Below are positions 5,404-9,201 of a stretch of 9,201 nucleotides of DNA, in pieces. The DNA is taken from contig JBBRDM010000198.1 in NCBI GenBank assembly GCA_038203935.1, positions 1-9,201 of the forward strand. The letters run 5' to 3'. Position 1 is the stretch's first letter. Every line of letters starts with the position of its first letter. The DNA is from JANXSG01 sp038203935 (GTDB lineage Bacteria; Armatimonadota; Chthonomonadetes; Chthonomonadales; Chthonomonadaceae). The position numbers were made by a program, and so were the translations under genes. The notes under the pieces are model-generated. The model was not told where the DNA came from. It saw nothing but the letters and a program-made list of their open reading frames with translations, and did not search any database.

Positions 5404-6798
5404 ATGTCCGTTAAACACCCGAATATTGTGCTGCTTGCCGTCGATTCGCTTCTTGCTGATCATATGAGCTGCTATAAATATCCACGGCTGACTACGCCGC
5501 ATATCGATAAATTCGCCGAAGGAGGCGTGATATTCGAAAAGACTTACAGCGCCCACATTCCGACTACCAGCGCTTATGCTTCGATGCTGACAGGCCGGGA
5601 CACTTTTGGCACGCAGGTAGTAGCTTTGAGGCATCGAGGCCCGCTGCGTGAAGGTGTCCCGACGCTGCCTGAAATACTGAGTAAAAATGGATACAACACC
5701 ACATGCGTTGGATTTGGCGGAAATCCCAGCTCACGTGGTTTCGATAAATACCTGGAGTTCAAAGGCTGGGGAAGCTGGAACGAAGGACGCAGTCCCAAAG
5801 CTGAAAATCTGAATGAAGTAGCCATTCCCGAACTCAACAGGCTTGCAGGCGAGGATAAACCGTTCTTCCTCTTTCTGAGGCATATGGATCCCCATGCCCC
5901 CTATCTTCCCCCAGCTCCTTTCGAGCGTATGTTCTATTCTGGAAATGAGAGCGATCCCTCGAATCACTCCATGGATGCGCCAATGAGCTTTAAACCATTT
6001 TGTGACTTTTTTGCCAGCTGGATGCCGCCTGGAATTTCAGACAAAGATTACGTTATTGCTCAGTACGATGGCGCTATCGCTTACATGGATGCTTGTATAC
6101 AGACAATATTTAATGCGCTCGACGCTCATGGCATCACAGATGAGACTATTATTGCCCTGAATGGCGATCATGGTGAAACTCTTTACGATCATGAATGCTG
6201 GTTCGATCATCACGGCATTTATGACAACACGCTGCACGTTCCCTTAATCATTCGATATCCCGGTAAGATACCGGCAGGTACGAGACTAAGCGGTTATAAT
6301 CAGCACAAAGACCTGGTTCCGACGCTGCTGGAACTCGCCGAAGTGCCTGCTGAGGGTGTCGCATTCGACGGTTCCAGCTTGATGGATCTGGTGCGTAAAG
6401 AGAGATCATCTCATGATGAGGAGTTCTATATCACGGAATGCACCTGGATGCGTAAGCACGGCTGGCGTACCCCTCATTGGAAGCTGATTGTCGCTCTGGA
6501 GCCGGACTTTCATTTCAAACCTGAAGTTGAACTTTACAATCTTATACAAGATCCTTCTGAGAATAATAATCTTGCAGAATCAAGACCAGAGGTTGTTAGC
6601 GAACTCCGAGCCAAAATGGAGGCTTGGATTTCCAAGCGGGAAATGGAGACAGGTTTACCCAACCCAATTCTCAATCAGGGAGACTGGCACGGCCATGACG
6701 GCGTCGGCCCGTTCAAAACTTCTCAGCAGGCGTACGATACCATGCATATAGGCGATCCTGGACAGGCTGCGAAACTTCAGGCAGAGGCCAGAGAATAG
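5404..6798 (+). CDS. Sulfatase-superfamily (alkaline phosphatase fold) hydrolase with Thr at the usual Cys position
   Basis: 464 aa, ATG with AGGAG (5392-5396) upstream, no signal peptide, so probably cytoplasmic. The N-terminus fits the family: NIVLLAVDSLLADH with metal ligand D14, then TTPHIDKFAEGGVIFEKTYSA. HMDPHAPYLPP is at 160-170. NGDHGETLYDHECW (253-266) gives metal ligands D255 and H256, and LHVPLIIRYPG (277-287) closes the core. In type I sulfatases the C/S-x-P-x-R signature (often CSPSR) sits eight residues before the final L of LTGR. Here that window reads TTSAY (54-58) before ASMLTGR, so T54 replaces the Cys/Ser made into formylglycine, S56 replaces the Pro and Y58 the Arg. An FGly sulfatase is therefore unlikely. 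A Thr-nucleophile phosphodiesterase, phosphonate hydrolase or phosphatase is more plausible, since Thr nucleophiles are known in this fold (NPP, LtaS). The substrate is unknown. No sulfatase-maturing enzyme is present in the window. Confidence 0.9.
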   Translation: MSVKHPNIVLLAVDSLLADHMSCYKYPRLTTPHIDKFAEGGVIFEKTYSAHIPTTSAYASMLTGRDTFGTQVVALRHRGPLREGVPTLPEILSKNGYNTTCVGFGGNPSSRGFDKYLEFKGWGSWNEGRSPKAENLNEVAIPELNRLAGEDKPFFLFLRHMDPHAPYLPPAPFERMFYSGNESDPSNHSMDAPMSFKPFCDFFASWMPPGISDKDYVIAQYDGAIAYMDACIQTIFNALDAHGITDETIIALNGDHGETLYDHECWFDHHGIYDNTLHVPLIIRYPGKIPAGTRLSGYNQHKDLVPTLLELAEVPAEGVAFDGSSLMDLVRKERSSHDEEFYITECTWMRKHGWRTPHWKLIVALEPDFHFKPEVELYNLIQDPSENNNLAESRPEVVSELRAKMEAWISKREMETGLPNPILNQGDWHGHDGVGPFKTSQQAYDTMHIGDPGQAAKLQAEARE

Positions 6799-6878
6799 GT
6801 AAACACACTACTTTACTAAATATTTAAAAGTGAAATTAAGGGTTCGGTTTGACTTACAACTGATATGGAACAATCTGC

Positions 6879-7823
6879 TTGAAAATTACAGTAACTGGCG
6901 CTACAGGGTTCATTGGTCGATCGCTTTGTACAGAATTGCTTCATCGAGGACACTCTGTAACCGCGTTCACACGCGATCCAAATCGGTCGATCAACCAACT
7001 GCCAAAGGGAGTTATTCCAGTCAGCTGGGAGAATAAGACGTCCTCTGAATGGAAAGCCATCTGTGCAGATTCAGAAGTGATCATAAATCTGGCAGGTGAA
7101 AGTGTCGGCGGCCAGAGGTGGACGCCGGAGTATAAAGCCAAGCTAATGGATTCCCGTGTGCAAACCACTCGGAACCTGATAGATACCTTTTCTAAAAACC
7201 ATCATCCACAAAAACTCATCTCCGCCTCTGCTGTTGGTTTTTATGGAGACAGAGGTGAAGAAGAACTGACTGAAAAGAGTATTCCTGGAGCTGATTTTCT
7301 GGCGATATTATCACAGGCATGGGAGAAAGAGGCGGACACAGCCGTAGAAGCGGACGTATCGATTGTTAAACTCAGAATTGGGATTGTATTAGGTAATGGC
7401 GGCGCTCTCAAACAGATGATCTATCCGCTTCCTATTCCGATTTCTCCCTGGAAATTGGGAGTAGGTGGACCCCTTGGATCGGGGAAACAGTGGATGCCCT
7501 GGATTCACCTCAAAGATTTAGTAAGCATGATAGCCTGGGCAGCAGAAATGCCGTCAGTCTCCGGTGTTTATAACGCCGTCTCTCCCAATCCTGTCAGAAA
7601 TTCAGAATTTTCCCACGCGATTGGCCGAATTCTGCATCGGCCGTCATTTCTTCCCATACCAGCATTTGTTCTGAAAGCGATGCTGGGCGAGTTCTCCGGG
7701 GTGCTGCTGGGCGGCCAAAAAGCTTTGCCTCAGGCAGCGATAGATGCTGGTTACAAGTTTGAATTCAACGATATCGACAACGCTCTACGAGATCTTGTAA
7801 ATAGTGGTCTGTTAGTTCGTTAA
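6879..7823 (+). CDS. yfcH: TIGR01777/YfcH-family NAD(P)-binding SDR protein
   Basis: 314 aa from TTG at 6879, slightly longer than the roughly 300-aa family norm. The Rossmann motif GATGFIG is at residues 7-13 directly after MKITVT, so TTG is the only start that fits; there is no in-frame ATG nearby upstream. Family hallmarks follow in order: NLAGESVGGQRWTPEYK (70-86), SRVQTTRNL (92-100), SASAVGFYGDRGEEELTE (115-132), AWEKEA (147-152), VKLRIGIVLGNGGALKQM (163-180), GSGKQWMPWIHLKDL and the C-terminal DUF1731-like end with LPQAAIDAGYKF and ALRDLV. Members are widespread extended SDRs without an established reaction. The start lacks a strong Shine-Dalgarno (GGAAC at 6868-6871 region only) and overlaps by TTGA the stop of a 5-codon frame starting at ATG 6865. 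It follows the sulfatase-like gene by 80 nt and precedes the channel gene by 22 nt. Confidence 0.95.
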   Translation: MKITVTGATGFIGRSLCTELLHRGHSVTAFTRDPNRSINQLPKGVIPVSWENKTSSEWKAICADSEVIINLAGESVGGQRWTPEYKAKLMDSRVQTTRNLIDTFSKNHHPQKLISASAVGFYGDRGEEELTEKSIPGADFLAILSQAWEKEADTAVEADVSIVKLRIGIVLGNGGALKQMIYPLPIPISPWKLGVGGPLGSGKQWMPWIHLKDLVSMIAWAAEMPSVSGVYNAVSPNPVRNSEFSHAIGRILHRPSFLPIPAFVLKAMLGEFSGVLLGGQKALPQAAIDAGYKFEFNDIDNALRDLVNSGLLVR

Positions 7824-7845
7824 CCCAGACTCTCAAATATTTCCA

Positions 7846-8700
7846 ATGAAAAATAAACCTCGCCTGCCTATCTATACCCGAGAGTTTTGGGACAAATTTT
7901 TAAACGATATCGCCGACAATGCGCTTCATTCCATCATTCAGATCGCTGGATTAATTGTTCTCTACGTAATTCTGCGCTATACAATTTTCAAAATCATTAA
8001 CGGCCTGATAAAAGTGCAGAACGACCGTGAGATCCGAAACGGCGTCAGCGATGACCGAACTGGCAGGCTGCATACCCTTCAGGGACTTTTCAAAAACATG
8101 GTCGGGTATCTGCTGATCATCATATTCGGCGGCCTCGTGTTTCAGGCCGTCGGCTTCAATATCATGCCATTCGTAACCACGGCAGGCGCAATCGGGCTAG
8201 TATTGGGCTTTGGGGCGCAGAAACTGGTGAAGGATGTCATATCCGGTTTTCTCATTATCACCGACAACATCTTTTTGGTGGGGGACGTGGTTACTATTGG
8301 AACCGTTACTGGACAGGTACAGGAGATGGGTATGCGCATAACCAGACTCCTGGATACAAGCGGTCGGGAACACTATATAGCCAATGGAGATATTTCCACT
8401 GTAACCAACTATTCACGGCATCCTATAGAAGATTCGATAGAGATTCTTGTGAGCGAATCTGCGGATATCAGCGCGGTTTATAAGATCATTGATAAAACTG
8501 GAGAGGCCCTGATGGCGCAGTCTGAGGCTAACCTGCTTCAGGCCAAGCCTGCTGTGGTTGGAATATCTAATTTTACTGCGGCGGCAGTCACGATAAAAGT
8601 TAAAATTATTACTGATCCGAGATCGATGCCTGCAGAGCAGATACGGGTTCGAGAAGCCATTCGAACCGCACTCATAAAAGAGAAAATTGTTTTGGGTTAA
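7846..8700 (+). CDS. Short MscS-family mechanosensitive ion channel
   Basis: 284 aa, the size of E. coli MscS or B. subtilis YkuT. MscS channels open under membrane tension in hypo-osmotic shock and release solutes. TM1 is at about 28-52 and TM2 at about 85-105. The pore-lining TM3 at about 107-139 has the Gly/Ala pattern AGAIGLVLGFGAQKLVKDVISG that defines the family. FLVGDVVTIGTVTGQVQEM (143-161) starts the cytoplasmic beta domain, and TRLLDTSGREHYIANGDI and VTNYSR follow. An alpha/beta C-terminal domain completes the protein. A basic, short N-terminus precedes TM1. It lies 22 nt after the YfcH-type gene, with no clear Shine-Dalgarno before ATG 7846, which suggests it depends on upstream translation or an atypical initiation. 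Confidence 0.96.
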   Translation: MKNKPRLPIYTREFWDKFLNDIADNALHSIIQIAGLIVLYVILRYTIFKIINGLIKVQNDREIRNGVSDDRTGRLHTLQGLFKNMVGYLLIIIFGGLVFQAVGFNIMPFVTTAGAIGLVLGFGAQKLVKDVISGFLIITDNIFLVGDVVTIGTVTGQVQEMGMRITRLLDTSGREHYIANGDISTVTNYSRHPIEDSIEILVSESADISAVYKIIDKTGEALMAQSEANLLQAKPAVVGISNFTAAAVTIKVKIITDPRSMPAEQIRVREAIRTALIKEKIVLG

Positions 8701-8733
8701 CTATCTCAAAATGAGCTGCCCTCAGAGAGATAG
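8701..8733 (+). other. Intergenic hairpin after the MscS gene
   Basis: Perfect 7-bp arms CTATCTC (8701-8707) and GAGATAG (8727-8733) enclose a smaller stem TGAG/CTCA (8712-8715 with 8721-8724) and loop CTGCC. It begins right after the MscS stop (8698-8700). No T-run follows (TTATCGTTAGG), so it is a weak terminator at best, or a processing/stability stem between the channel and the next gene. Confidence 0.4.
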
Positions 8734-8751
8734 TTATCGTTAGGAGACTTT

Positions 8752-9201
8752 ATGCTGCTGCCAATCATACTCACCATAGCCGGATCGTCCAACACTGGAT
8801 TTGCTAAACTACCGCATTTAAAGCATTCTATCGCAGTTATCGGTCATCGAGGCGGCAGAGCAATGGCGCCTGAGAATACGCTTGCGGCTTTTAAGAATGC
8901 GATTCGCCTTGGCGCAGATTATGTGGAAATAGATGTGCGCGCTACCAAAGACGGTCATCTCGTGATTATGCATGACCGCACTGTCGACAGAACCACAAAT
9001 GGAAAAGGTGCAGTCAAAGATCTCACTTTTGATGAAATTCGCGTTCTGGATGCAGGAAGCAAATTCTCAGCAGAGTACTCCAGTGAGCGAATTCCTACTT
9101 TCGAGGAAGTATTGCAGCTATGTAAGGGGAAAATTAATATCTACCTCGATCATAAGGAAGCTCCTACGCAGCAGTGCCTCGATCTCGTAAAAAAATATCA
9201 T
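8752..9201 (+). CDS. Glycerophosphodiester phosphodiesterase, GDPD family (3' end beyond window)
   Basis: 150 codons from ATG at 8752, with AGGAG (8742-8746) 5 nt upstream, and open at the window end. GDPD enzymes hydrolyse glycerophosphodiesters to glycerol 3-phosphate and an alcohol in a metal-dependent reaction on a TIM barrel. The family's N-terminal signature is complete: GHRGG with H32-R33, MAPENTLAAF (38-47), ADYVEIDVRATKDGHLVIMHD with E59, D61 and the second catalytic His H74, then RTTNGKGAVKDLTF and IPTFEEVL. The segment INIYLDHKE carries a further acidic metal-site candidate. MLLPIILTIAG is mildly hydrophobic and could be a weak export signal (cut near GFA), but it has no basic residue, so location is uncertain. 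It starts 51 nt after the channel gene, beyond a hairpin, and may have its own expression. About 100 or more residues are missing. Confidence 0.95.
   Translation, partial: MLLPIILTIAGSSNTGFAKLPHLKHSIAVIGHRGGRAMAPENTLAAFKNAIRLGADYVEIDVRATKDGHLVIMHDRTVDRTTNGKGAVKDLTFDEIRVLDAGSKFSAEYSSERIPTFEEVLQLCKGKINIYLDHKEAPTQQCLDLVKKYH

Noticed and set aside
6488..6751. Plus-strand frame inside the sulfatase-like gene
   Set aside because: It is a shifted-frame shadow with no ribosome site or recognisable domain.
5404..6798. Calling the hydrolase a true arylsulfatase
   Set aside because: The Cys/Ser of the formylglycine motif, its Pro and its Arg are all absent at the aligned positions.
6799..6878. Promoter from TTGACT at 6849-6854
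   Set aside because: It is a good -35 word, but any -10 at 16-18 nt would fall on or after 6871, next to the TTG start, and no TATAAT-like word is there.
8972..9190. Plus-strand frame inside the phosphodiesterase gene
   Set aside because: The GDPD frame through the same bases carries the family signature, so this is an out-of-frame shadow.
1..9201. tRNA, rRNA, CRISPR array, insertion sequence or defence system
   Set aside because: No cloverleaf, regular spaced repeats, transposase motifs or terminal inverted repeats were seen; the coding space is filled by metabolic, envelope and channel genes.

Overview
The window is a protein-coding stretch of a bacterial chromosome with nine genes, two of them cut by the window ends, and no RNA gene, insertion sequence or CRISPR array that I can see. 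The best clue to the host is the prepilin-like protein at 4339-5160. Its N-terminus (GFTLIELLVVIAIIAILAAI, then LFPVFAQARESARRT, LSNVRQ and YVQDYDE) and its C-terminal H-X9-DG motif are the style expected of Armatimonadota and, less closely, Planctomycetota. I infer an Armatimonadota-like bacterium with roughly balanced GC. This is family-style recognition, not a measured placement.

Left half (1-5160), all on the minus strand. In transcription order it holds a prepilin-like protein (5160-4339), a hairpin, a secreted helical-toroid protein (4222-2864), an RmlD-type NAD(P)-dependent sugar reductase/epimerase (2850-1936, TTG start), a DegT/DnrJ/EryC1/StrS sugar aminotransferase (1973-783) and a GHMP sugar kinase of the galactokinase/L-arabinokinase type (786 to beyond position 1). 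The last four are tightly coupled: 13 nt spacing with the Shine-Dalgarno overlapping the previous stop, then overlaps of 38 nt and 4 nt. The set (reductase, aminotransferase, anomeric kinase, secreted glycan-type protein) looks like a small pathway for making, modifying or salvaging an amino sugar. Its substrate cannot be read from the sequence.

Centre (5161-5403). A 243-nt divergent intergenic region separates the two halves. It has two TATAAT boxes and a tandem TTAACCA repeat facing the prepilin-like gene, and nested inverted repeats plus a weak promoter-like pair facing the right-hand genes.

Right half (5404-9201), all on the plus strand. It holds a sulfatase-superfamily hydrolase with Thr at the usual formylglycine Cys position, a TIGR01777/YfcH-type SDR protein (TTG start), a short MscS-type mechanosensitive channel and a glycerophosphodiester phosphodiesterase cut by the right end. 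These genes are co-directional and 22-80 nt apart. They may be partly co-transcribed, but they do not form an obvious single pathway.

The most interesting parts are the left-hand sugar cassette with its edge-truncated arabinokinase-like kinase, the unassigned secreted toroid protein, and the hydrolase whose nucleophile position departs from the sulfatase signature.
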